Below, one piece after another: positions 27,798 to 35,590 of a stretch of 64,000 nucleotides of DNA. The notes beneath the pieces were generated by a model. It had not been told where the DNA came from. It made no database searches and was given only the letters and a program-made list of their open reading frames with translations. The position numbers were made by a program, and so were the translations under genes. The stretch is from G038396625 sp038396625 (GTDB lineage: Bacteria; Bacillota; Clostridia; Peptostreptococcales; Thermotaleaceae). The stretch's first letter is position 1. Each line of letters begins with the position of its first letter. The stretch lies in assembly GCA_038396625.1 (NCBI GenBank), contig CP121688.1:682001-746000 (forward strand). The letters run 5' to 3'.

Positions 27798-28193
27798 ATG
27801 GCAATTCGCAATCCATATAATAATAGTAATGGGACGAACCAATATATGCAGAACAAGATTATGATGGCATCACCAGAAGAGTTGACACTTATGTTATATA
27901 ATGGCGCCATTAAGTTTATTAATCAAGGTATGATTTTTATTGAAGAAAAAAGCATTCAAAAGGCACATGAAGCCATTGTAAGAGCCAATGACATTATTAC
28001 CGAATTAAATGGAACCTTAGATATGCAGTATGAAGTAGCAAAAGGTCTAAGACCTATTTATGACTTTATCATTGAACAATTGGTAGAGGCAAATATCAAG
28101 AAAGACAAACAAATTTTAGAAGAAGTTCTGTCAATGGTTACAGAACTGAGAGACACTTGGAAGCACGCAATGGATTTGGCCAAAAAAAAATAA
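27798..28193 (+). CDS. fliS: Flagellar export chaperone FliS
   Basis: 131 residues with the classical start NPYNNSNGTNQYMQNKIMMASPEELTLMLYNGAIKFI, the flagellin-binding face of FliS. AGGAGGGATGTAAGT precedes the ATG and overlaps the end of fliD, giving translational coupling. It is the canonical FliS, in contrast to the paralogue near 25.2 kb. The next gene starts 12 bases later. Confidence 0.96.
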   Translation: MAIRNPYNNSNGTNQYMQNKIMMASPEELTLMLYNGAIKFINQGMIFIEEKSIQKAHEAIVRANDIITELNGTLDMQYEVAKGLRPIYDFIIEQLVEANIKKDKQILEEVLSMVTELRDTWKHAMDLAKKK

Positions 28194-28205
28194 TGGGGCG
28201 ATGAT

Positions 28206-28700
28206 ATGGATAGCTCAAAAATAATAGATGTACTCATAGATTGTGCATCTAAAAAAGAAGAAGTACTTAGAGAGCTCCTTCAAATGACCATCAACCAAGG
28301 GAACTGGATCAAAAGAGGCGACCTCAATCAATTGGAAGAAACGATCAAGCAAAAGCAGCTTCTGATCGAAAAAATTAATCATCTAGATGGGTTATTTTTA
28401 CAATATTATCCACAGTTGAAAAAACACCTCAACATAGAATCAATAGAAAAAGTAGATATAAGACAATATCCAGTTTTGAGACAGCTAAAGCTGCACATTG
28501 GTAATATCATGAAATTGCTTGAAGAAATACGTAGTATTGATGCGCAGAATACAGAAAATCTAAAAGAGGACTTAAACAAGCTAAAGGCAGATATGAAGAA
28601 AATAAAGATAGAAAAGCAAGGTGCAAAAATTGCATTAAGTTACACAAAAAAATATGCGGATGTACAGGGTGTATTTTTAGATAATAAGAACAAATGGTAG
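28206..28700 (+). CDS. FlgN/FliT-like chaperone
   Basis: 164 residues, helical, with long amphipathic segments and no membrane part. Its place directly after fliS corresponds to fliT in Bacillus, and the general pattern (ELLQMTINQGNWIKRGDLNQLEETIKQKQLLIEKI) fits FlgN-like export chaperones for FlgK, FlgL or FliD. The C-terminal LSYTKKYADVQGVFLDNKNKW looks like a conserved tail. The exact client cannot be told from the sequence. It is the last gene of the flagellar block. Confidence 0.8.
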   Translation: MDSSKIIDVLIDCASKKEEVLRELLQMTINQGNWIKRGDLNQLEETIKQKQLLIEKINHLDGLFLQYYPQLKKHLNIESIEKVDIRQYPVLRQLKLHIGNIMKLLEEIRSIDAQNTENLKEDLNKLKADMKKIKIEKQGAKIALSYTKKYADVQGVFLDNKNKW

Positions 28701-28735
28701 AAGGATCCAAAAGCGTATAGATCGGTTTTTTGTTA

Positions 28736-28764
28736 TTGCACTATCCTTTGATACCCTGTATAAT
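28736..28764 (+). promoter_or_regulatory. Sigma-A promoter of the structured RNA
   Basis: TTGCAC (28736-28741), 17-base spacer, TATAAT (28759-28764). It predicts a start near 28771, just at the 5' end of the structured RNA. Confidence 0.8.
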
Positions 28765-28770
28765 AGTACA

Positions 28771-28990
28771 TACATATTATTTAGGTCTGTGGTTGAAAGT
28801 CCATGCCAGTCGCAGGCGAAGGGACCCACGTAAGGCAGCTTTAAAAAAAGAGCTACTGAGCATGGTGCGGCTTAGAAGTAAGACCTGCCAGGTGCAAGAC
28901 ATCTGAGAGAAGTAGTAGTGACGGCGACCCCTAGCGAACCTTCCAGCAGGCGAGTGTGGGGGCAAAGACCAGGTCAGCTAAATATTATGT
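28771..28990 (+). ncRNA. Structured RNA, probably raiA motif
   Basis: A GC-richer island of about 220 bases without a long frame, in AT-rich surroundings. The ends are nearly complementary (TTATTTAG near 28777 with CTAAATA near 28977), closing the whole RNA, and several internal stems are visible. The segment around GGTTGAAAGTCCATGC and GAAGGGACCCACGTAAGG looks like the raiA RNA family, which typically lies near the hpf (raiA) gene; hpf is about 1 kb downstream. GAAAGTCCATGC also occurs in RNase P RNA, but this RNA is too short and lacks the rest of that molecule. A T-rich run follows at 28994. Confidence 0.65.
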
Positions 28991-29024
28991 ATATTTTTCA
29001 AATCTCTTGAGGAGGTGTACAAGC

Positions 29025-29330
29025 TTGGATAGCCAAGAAATGAAGGATTTATTTTATCGACTATTTGACACCATAGAAAAGCTAGAGATTGGAATGAACG
29101 AAAAGCTTGAAGGTCTTGAGAAAAGAATGAATGAAAAGATGGATTGTCTTGAGACTAGAATGAATGAAAGATTTGACCAATTCGGAGAAAGATTAGACAG
29201 AGTAGAAATCGATACAAAAGAGATCAAAGAAAGTATGAAAGATTTAAAAATCAATGATAAAGTATTGAGTGAAAGTTATGGAAGACATGAAATGGAGATT
29301 GGCCTTATCAAAAAAAGAATGCTAGGATAA
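29025..29330 (+). CDS. Small coiled-coil protein
   Basis: 101 residues, with repeated MNEKLEGLEKRMNEKMDCLETRMNERF-like heptads giving a probable coiled coil from about 15 to 85. I use TTG 29025, which has AGGAGGTG eight bases upstream; a start further up would lie inside the structured RNA. Comparable small proteins of this style occur widely in clostridia and phages; no function can be assigned. It may be expressed by read-through from the RNA promoter. Confidence 0.7.
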   Translation: MDSQEMKDLFYRLFDTIEKLEIGMNEKLEGLEKRMNEKMDCLETRMNERFDQFGERLDRVEIDTKEIKESMKDLKINDKVLSESYGRHEMEIGLIKKRMLG

Positions 29331-29341
29331 AGAAATGTACG

Positions 29342-29376
29342 CCTTGGTACCCTGTTGCCAAGGGTTTTTGTTTTTT
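29342..29376 (+). terminator. Terminator after coiled-coil gene
   Basis: CCTTGG (29342-29347) pairs with CCAAGG (29358-29363) around a 10-base loop, followed by GTTTTTGTTTTTT. Confidence 0.85.
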
Positions 29377-29537
29377 GATAGCAAATATAAAAAATAAGCA
29401 TATTTTATAGAAAAAAAGCATAAACTAATAAATTGTAAAAATATATTGTCAGAAAAATATAATAAATGCATAGGGAAAAATGAATAAAAAGAGCATAAAA
29501 ACCTTACAAATTCTTACAACAGATGTCAAAATACTAC

Positions 29538-29802
29538 TTGTCCACCTAAAGCACACAAGGTTTTCCACAGAAAAAAATCGCTAAAATAATATTATCAACA
29601 GCTTTATCCACATTATCCACAGAAAAATATTTAACACACTTTTAACATGTGGACAAACTGTATAGAAGCGTAAAACTTCATAAAAATGAAAGTGATGTCG
29701 AGGGATTTATGTGAAAAATCAGGGGATAAGTTGAAATTGTTCAAAAATTCTGTGGATAAAATAGTGGATACTGTTGAAAAGCTATGTAAAAAATGTGGAT
29801 TC
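29538..29802. other. DnaA-box cluster 1 in a 720-base gene-free region
   Basis: Between 29377 and 30051 there is no convincing gene. The stretch holds two perfect tandem DnaA boxes TTATCCACA at 29604-29612 and 29613-29621, a perfect inverted box TGTGGATAA at 29751-29759, and near matches at 29538 (TTGTCCACC), 29561 (TTTTCCACA), 29592 (TTATCAACA), 29648 (TGTGGACAA) and 29794 (TGTGGATTC). The surroundings are very AT-rich. No dnaA or dnaN is visible, so this looks like a DnaA-titrating or regulatory cluster rather than the usual origin. Confidence 0.7.
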
Positions 29803-29999
29803 TAAAGGATGGGGCAGAAGTTTTATATAAAAAAATAAGATAGTTGTTTTAGAAAAGAGATAGTGGGTAAAATATAGATATAATACTTGTCCTAAGGATG
29901 ACTTTAAGAACTTTTTATTTTCTTCAGGAAAGATACAAGTATTGATTGAATAATAATATAAAAAGGTCCTTGTATAAAGTATCAAAGATGCTTTCAATT

Positions 30000-30020
30000 T
30001 GAGTTAAACCCATTAACTCA
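30000..30020. promoter_or_regulatory. Perfect inverted repeat before hpf
   Basis: TGAGTTAA-ACCCA-TTAACTCA, 8-base arms, about 30 bases before the hpf ATG. It could be a repressor site or a leader hairpin. Confidence 0.5.
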
Positions 30021-30051
30021 TTGAATAAATTGCTGGAAGGAGCTGAAGTAT

Positions 30052-30582
30052 ATGATCGTTAAGGTAAGTGGAAAAAATTTAGAGGTTACAGACGCATTAC
30101 GGGATACAATCAAAGCAAAATTAGAGAGATTCGGTAAGTATTTTAAGGAGGATACAGAGGCTCAGGCAACCTTAAGTGTAGAAAAAAATCGACAAATTAT
30201 AGAAGTTACCATTCCAATCAATGGATCCATTTTAAGGGCAGAAGAATCCACAGAGGATATGTATGCATCTGTAGATAAAGCCCTAGATAAATTAAATCGT
30301 CAAATTCGAAAACATAAAACAAAATTAGAAAGAAGGTATAAAGGACACGATACGATTCGATTTGAATATATTCCAAACATAGATGAATCAGATAGACAAG
30401 AAGCTAAGATCGTAAAAACCAAAAGATTTTCTGTAAAACCTATGGACGCAGAGGAAGCAGTACTACAAATGGAGTTATTAGGACATAGCTTCTTTGTATT
30501 TACCAATAGCGAGACCGATGATGTCAATGTGGTTTATAAGAGAAAAGATGGAAACTATGGTTTAATCGAACCAAGATATTAA
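30052..30582 (+). CDS. hpf: Ribosome hibernation promoting factor, long form
   Basis: 176 residues. The N-terminal S30AE domain (1-100, MIVKVSGKNLEVTDALRDTI) binds the 30S subunit, and the C-terminal domain (about 120-176, RFSVKPMDAEEAVLQMELLGHSFFVF) mediates dimerisation of 70S ribosomes into 100S particles. The long form is typical of Firmicutes. CTGGAAGGAGC precedes the ATG. It sits before secA and prfB as in Bacillus. Confidence 0.96.
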   Translation: MIVKVSGKNLEVTDALRDTIKAKLERFGKYFKEDTEAQATLSVEKNRQIIEVTIPINGSILRAEESTEDMYASVDKALDKLNRQIRKHKTKLERRYKGHDTIRFEYIPNIDESDRQEAKIVKTKRFSVKPMDAEEAVLQMELLGHSFFVFTNSETDDVNVVYKRKDGNYGLIEPRY

Positions 30583-30602
30583 AAGATATTAAAAAGGACA
30601 TA

Positions 30603-30626
30603 GAGGACAGCGAATGCTGTCCTTTT
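30603..30626 (+). terminator. hpf terminator
   Basis: GGACAGC/GCTGTCC stem (30605-30611 and 30616-30622) with loop GAAT and a TTTT tail. Confidence 0.88.
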
Positions 30627-30770
30627 CAATTTGTCATAGAAAAGACATATAAAAAATAAAGGAAAAACTGCAATGAAAATCGAATGATATAAAGTGAACC
30701 TTAATTCATTCAGCATCTTAAAGTATTAGCCGGCAAGTAAAAACTTATGTTTTTTGGGGAGTGATGCAGC

Positions 30771-31382
30771 TTGTTTATGGAAGGGATAGTAATCGGATTT
30801 ATTGTAGGAAAAATACGGGGTGGTAAGTTTGGAAATTTTAAATTCTTATCTTTACGGGCATGGCCTTTGATTTTATTGGCTTTTCTACTACAAATCTCTC
30901 CATTATTTGCACAAAAAATTTATTTGTTTTCTAAGTATGGATCTTATTTCTATGGCGCTTCATTTATTTTTTTGATAATATGTATGGCACTCAATATAGA
31001 AAAAAAGGGTGTATGGGCTTTATTGATTGGCATCATATTCAATACCATGGTTGTTTTTTTAAATGAATTGAAAATGCCCATATCTTTTCAAGGACTCACC
31101 CTGGCAGGATTAGAATCCATGATTGAAGGAATAAAGAATGGACAAATTCTGCATTACATGGATTTGCGTAATGTAACAGATTGGACAAAGCTTCTTGGGA
31201 AATATATTGTGATTCCAAAGCCCTATCCCTTGTCTAAGGTAGTGAGTATTGGAGATATATGGATGAGCTTAGGACTGATCTTATTCATACAAGGGGGGAT
31301 GCGTTTAGATCCCTTTCATCATATGCATCGATATGGGAAAGCAGATCGTATGATAAAATTTAGATATATAGGGAAAAATTAA
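30771..31382 (+). CDS. DUF5317 membrane protein
   Basis: 203 residues with about five hydrophobic helices (AWPLILLAFLLQISPLFA, GASFIFLIICMALNI, VWALLIGIIFNTMVVFL, and IGDIWMSLGLILFIQGGM). Conserved-looking features are GGKFGNFKFLSLRAWPL at the N-terminus and the VSIGDIWMS segment, both found in DUF5317 proteins of Firmicutes. Function unknown. The start is TTG 30771, nine bases after GGGGAG; ATG 30777 is the alternative. It is between hpf and secA, in the same direction but after a terminator. Confidence 0.8.
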   Translation: MFMEGIVIGFIVGKIRGGKFGNFKFLSLRAWPLILLAFLLQISPLFAQKIYLFSKYGSYFYGASFIFLIICMALNIEKKGVWALLIGIIFNTMVVFLNELKMPISFQGLTLAGLESMIEGIKNGQILHYMDLRNVTDWTKLLGKYIVIPKPYPLSKVVSIGDIWMSLGLILFIQGGMRLDPFHHMHRYGKADRMIKFRYIGKN

Positions 31383-31489
31383 GGAAGGACGATGGTTCTT
31401 CCTTTACAATATTTTCCTTTGCATGATAATTTCATTGTGCTAAAATGTAAGGTGGAGTAATATCCATTGCTATGGAGAGGATGATAAAA

Positions 31490-34159
31490 ATGAGTTTTTT
31501 GGAGAAGATATTTGGAAGCTTTAACGATAAAGAAGTCAAAAGATTGTTTAAGATCGTTCATCAAATAGAAGATTTAGAAGAAAAATTTAAGCAAATCAGT
31601 GATGAAGAACTGAAAAATAAAACCAATGAATTCAAGGAAAAACTTGAAAAAGGAAATACCTTAGACGATATTATGGTGGAGGCCTTTGCAGTAGTGCGAG
31701 AAGCGGCTTGGCGAACATTGGGGATGAGACATTTCCCAGTACAGCTTTTGGGTGGTATTGTACTGCATCAGGGCCGTATTGCAGAAATGAAAACAGGAGA
31801 AGGAAAAACCCTCGTGGCCACATTACCAGTATATTTAAATGCATTAGAAGGTAAAGGTGTACATGTGGTAACCGTTAATGACTATTTGGCAAAGCGGGAT
31901 ATGGAATGGATGAGCAAGGTCTATAACTTCCTTGGCTTATCTGTAGGTTGTATTGTGCATGGTATTACTACAGAGCAAAGAAAAGCAGCTTATAATGCAG
32001 ATATTACCTATGGTACCAATAATGAATTTGGATTTGATTACCTAAGGGATAATATGGTGATCTATAAAGAAGAAATGGTACAAAGACCATTGAATTATGC
32101 CATTGTCGACGAAGTAGACAGTATATTGGTGGATGAAGCGCGAACGCCGCTGATTATTTCGGGTGCAGGGGAAAAATCTACAAAGCTTTATTTCATTGTG
32201 GATCAGTTTGTAAAGACCTTAAAGAACGAAGTGGACTTTATCATAGATGAAAAAGCCCATACCGTTGTATTAACAGATGAGGGAATCAAGAGGGCAGAAA
32301 AGAGTTTTGGTCTTGAGAATCTTGGGGATCCTGAAAATATGGAAATTTCCCATCATATCAATCAAGCCTTAAAAGCCCGCAATTTAATGAAGCTAGATAA
32401 GGATTATGTAGTAAAAGATGGAGAAATTGTGATTGTAGACGAGTTTACAGGACGTTTAATGTTTGGTAGACGCTATAGTGATGGTCTACATCAGGCGATT
32501 GAAGCAAAAGAAGGGTTAGAGGTACAGCGAGAATCTAAAACCTTGGCAACCATTACGCTGCAAAATTATTTCAGAATGTACAATAAATTGGCAGGTATGA
32601 CAGGTACCGCCAAAACAGAGGAAGATGAATTTAAACATATTTATAATATGGACGTAGTGGTAATTCCAACAAACAAGCCTATTCAAAGAAAAGATTTACC
32701 TGATTCTGTTTATAAAACAGAAGAGGGGAAATTTAAAGCTGTGGTAAGCCAAATCATAGAAAAACACGAAAAAGGACAGCCAGTATTGGTAGGGACAATT
32801 TCTATTGAAAACTCAGAACTGCTGAGCAGTCTATTAAAGAGAAAAGGCATTAAGCATGAGGTGCTTAATGCAAAGCATCATGAAAGAGAAGCAGAGATTG
32901 TTGCACAAGCAGGACATGTAGGAGCCATTACGATTGCTACGAACATGGCAGGTAGAGGTACAGATATTGTGCTGGGCGGAAATCCAGAGTTTATGGCAAA
33001 AAAAGAATTGAAGAAGAGAGGATACAACGATTATATTCTTTCTATGGTCACAAGCTTTGCCCCTACAGATGATGAAGAAGTCAAGGAAGCAAGAAAGCTA
33101 TATCAGGAAATTTATAGTGAAATTAAGAAAACCACAGATGCGGAGCATGAAAAAGTGGTGGCAGCAGGAGGACTTCATATTATTGGTACCGAGAGACATG
33201 AATCTCGAAGGATTGATAATCAGTTAAGAGGACGTTCAGGACGTCAAGGAGACCAAGGGGCATCCCAGTTTTTTATTTCCCTAGAGGATGATTTGATGCG
33301 TCTTTTTGGCAGCGAAAAAATTCAAGGGATTGTAGATAAGCTTGGAATGGATGATGATGAACCTATTGAAGCAGGCTTGCTATCAAAATCTATTGAAAGT
33401 GCCCAAAAAAGAGTGGAAGGAAGAAACTTCTCTATACGAAAGCATGTGCTTCAATATGATGATGTGATGAATAAACAAAGAGAAGTGATGTATAAGGAAA
33501 GAAGAAGGGTATTAGAGGGAGAAAACCTTCGAGATCATATTATGGGTATGCTTGCTAGTGTGGTAGAGAGTGTGATTGGTACCTATACAGCTGAAACCAA
33601 ATACCCTGAAGAATGGAATTTCAAAGGGATGGAAGAGTATTTGCATACCATATTTTTACCTAAGGACAGCTTGCAGTTTGATGACGTAGAGGAACTAACG
33701 ACGGAAGAATTGAAAAATAGAATTATGAAAATTGCAGAAAAGCTGTATGCCGCAAAGGAACAAGAAGTGGGAGAAGACAGAATGCGTGAGTTAGAGCGTG
33801 TGATTCTGCTTCGAGTAGTGGATACAAAATGGATGGATCATATTGATGCTATGGATCAATTAAGACAAGGAATTGGTCTAAGAGCCTATGGACAAGAGGA
33901 TCCTGTACGTGCTTATCAGGTGGAAGGCTTTGACATGTTTGATGCCATGATTGCAAGCATACAAGAGGATACGTTAAAATATCTATTTAATGTAACGATT
34001 GAAACGCAAACCGAGAGAAAGCAAGTTGTAAAGGTAAGTGCTGCAAGCAGTGGTGAAGGAGTAGAAAAAAAACCTGCTGTCAAAGAAAAAACTGTCGGCA
34101 GAAACGATCCATGTCCTTGCGGAAGTGGGAAAAAATATAAGAAATGCTGTGGGAAGTAG
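31490..34159 (+). CDS. secA: Preprotein translocase ATPase SecA
   Basis: 889-residue motor that drives proteins through SecYEG. Walker A is MKTGEGKTLVATLP (about residue 100), the DEAD-like box is IVDEVDSILVDEARTPL, and the C-terminus ends with the zinc-binding NDPCPCGSGKKYKKCC used for SecB or ribosome contacts. I use ATG 31490 (MSFLEKIFGSF), nine bases after GGAGAGG; an ATG at 31472 lies before this site. Upstream is DUF5317, downstream prfB. Confidence 0.97.
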   Translation: MSFLEKIFGSFNDKEVKRLFKIVHQIEDLEEKFKQISDEELKNKTNEFKEKLEKGNTLDDIMVEAFAVVREAAWRTLGMRHFPVQLLGGIVLHQGRIAEMKTGEGKTLVATLPVYLNALEGKGVHVVTVNDYLAKRDMEWMSKVYNFLGLSVGCIVHGITTEQRKAAYNADITYGTNNEFGFDYLRDNMVIYKEEMVQRPLNYAIVDEVDSILVDEARTPLIISGAGEKSTKLYFIVDQFVKTLKNEVDFIIDEKAHTVVLTDEGIKRAEKSFGLENLGDPENMEISHHINQALKARNLMKLDKDYVVKDGEIVIVDEFTGRLMFGRRYSDGLHQAIEAKEGLEVQRESKTLATITLQNYFRMYNKLAGMTGTAKTEEDEFKHIYNMDVVVIPTNKPIQRKDLPDSVYKTEEGKFKAVVSQIIEKHEKGQPVLVGTISIENSELLSSLLKRKGIKHEVLNAKHHEREAEIVAQAGHVGAITIATNMAGRGTDIVLGGNPEFMAKKELKKRGYNDYILSMVTSFAPTDDEEVKEARKLYQEIYSEIKKTTDAEHEKVVAAGGLHIIGTERHESRRIDNQLRGRSGRQGDQGASQFFISLEDDLMRLFGSEKIQGIVDKLGMDDDEPIEAGLLSKSIESAQKRVEGRNFSIRKHVLQYDDVMNKQREVMYKERRRVLEGENLRDHIMGMLASVVESVIGTYTAETKYPEEWNFKGMEEYLHTIFLPKDSLQFDDVEELTTEELKNRIMKIAEKLYAAKEQEVGEDRMRELERVILLRVVDTKWMDHIDAMDQLRQGIGLRAYGQEDPVRAYQVEGFDMFDAMIASIQEDTLKYLFNVTIETQTERKQVVKVSAASSGEGVEKKPAVKEKTVGRNDPCPCGSGKKYKKCCGK

Positions 34160-34257
34160 TGGCTTACGAGTAACGGATAACAAGACCCAAGAGATTTACT
34201 CGAGAACCACTAACGACTAACTGCTAACAAGATTCTTAAAGAAAAGGTTGTGATAGC

Positions 34258-35359
34258 GTGATTCAATTAGAGCAGTTAAAGCATGAATTGAATACATTTG
34301 AAGAATCTCTAAAAGATTTGAGGGTTTCTCTTTGACGTAGATCAATTAGAAACACAGATAAAAGCATTGGATCAAGAAATGATGGACCAAGGGTTTTGGG
34401 ACGATCCACAAAATGCCCAGAAAATCCTGCAAAATTTAAAACAGCTCAAAGATAAATTGGAAAAGTTTCAGCATATATGGAAAACCTATGAGGAAATGAA
34501 CTTATTGATCGATATGGCCATAGAAGAAGCAGATCTATCGGTTGAAAAGGACATAAGGCAAGATATAGAGAACCTAAGAGAAGATATCGACACACTTAGG
34601 ATAGATACTTTGCTGTCAGGAGAATACGATAAAAATCATGCCATTCTTTCTATTCATGCGGGCGCAGGAGGATTAGATGCACAGGATTGGGCTGAAATGC
34701 TTTTGAGGATGTATACACGATGGGCGGAGAAAAAGGGATACAAGGTAAAAACCCTAGATATTCTTCCGGACACAGAGGCAGGCATTAAAAATGTTACCCT
34801 TCTTATTCAAGGAGAAAATGCCTATGGCTACCTAAAAAGTGAAAAGGGAGTGCACCGTATTGTGAGGATTTCACCCTTTGATCCTTCTGGAAAAAGACAT
34901 ACTTCCTTCGCCTCCTTAGATGTGATGCCTGAGTTAGATGAAAATATTCAGATAGATCTTAATCCCAATGACTTAAGGGTAGATACCTATCGTGCCAGTG
35001 GTGCGGGAGGGCAGCACGTAAATAAAACAGATTCTGCAATTCGTATCACCCATATCCCTACAGGTATTGTGGTACAATGTCAAAATGAACGATCTCAACA
35101 CAGCAATCGGGAAACGGCGATGAGAATGTTAATGGCGAAACTCATTGAGTTAAAAGAAAGAGAACGTAAGGATAAAATCGAAGATTTGAAAGGAGATTAC
35201 AGCCAAATTGCATGGGGAAGCCAAATACGCTCCTATGTTTTTCACCCCTATAATTTGGTGAAAGATCATAGAACCAATACAGAAGTGGGAAATATTCAAG
35301 CAGTTATGGATGGAGATATAGATTCATTTATCAATGAATATTTAAAAATGAATAATTAA
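34258..35359 (+). CDS. prfB: Peptide chain release factor 2 with programmed frameshift
   Basis: RF2 reads UGA and UAA. The gene begins at GTG 34258 and has an in-frame TGA at 34333-34335; a +1 shift at CTT-TGA-C after the internal AGGG (34321) continues into the main frame, giving about 366 residues. This is the classical RF2 autoregulation: low RF2 increases frameshifting. The main frame carries SPF (in RISPFDPSGKRH) for stop-codon recognition and GGQ (SGAGGQHVNKT) for peptidyl hydrolysis. A coding frame that starts at 34367 would miss the first 36 residues. Confidence 0.96.
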
Positions 35360-35390
35360 CCTGATAGGAAATTTTTCTTACAGAGTATGG

Positions 35391-35419
35391 AAGCCTGGAT
35401 ATGATTTATATCCAGGCTT
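35391..35419 (+). terminator. prfB terminator
   Basis: AAGCCTGGATA/TATCCAGGCTT (35391-35401 and 35409-35419), loop TGATTTA, followed by TGTTG; the T-run is short. Confidence 0.75.
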
Positions 35420-35590
35420 TGTTGCATGCAAAAGCATTTTCTCTATATACAACTGTACCATGTGCAGTAGATGGAATAAAATAAAGAATATTCAATAAAT
35501 TTGAAGGGATATATATACCCTATGACGAATATATACCTAAATTTACATGTCCTATCATACACAAAGTATTATCAGAAGGGGGAAAAAACC

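Noticed and set aside
28771..28990. RNase P RNA
   Set aside because: GAAAGTCCATGC resembles RNase P, but the RNA is only about 220 bases and the other conserved blocks are missing.
28956..29024. Longer start for the coiled-coil gene at 28956
   Set aside because: It lies inside the structured RNA and lacks a ribosome binding site; TTG 29025 follows AGGAGGTG.
29538..29802. Main chromosomal origin oriC
   Set aside because: DnaA boxes alone are not enough: no dnaA, dnaN, rpmH or other typical neighbours are present, so a titration or regulatory cluster is the safer reading.
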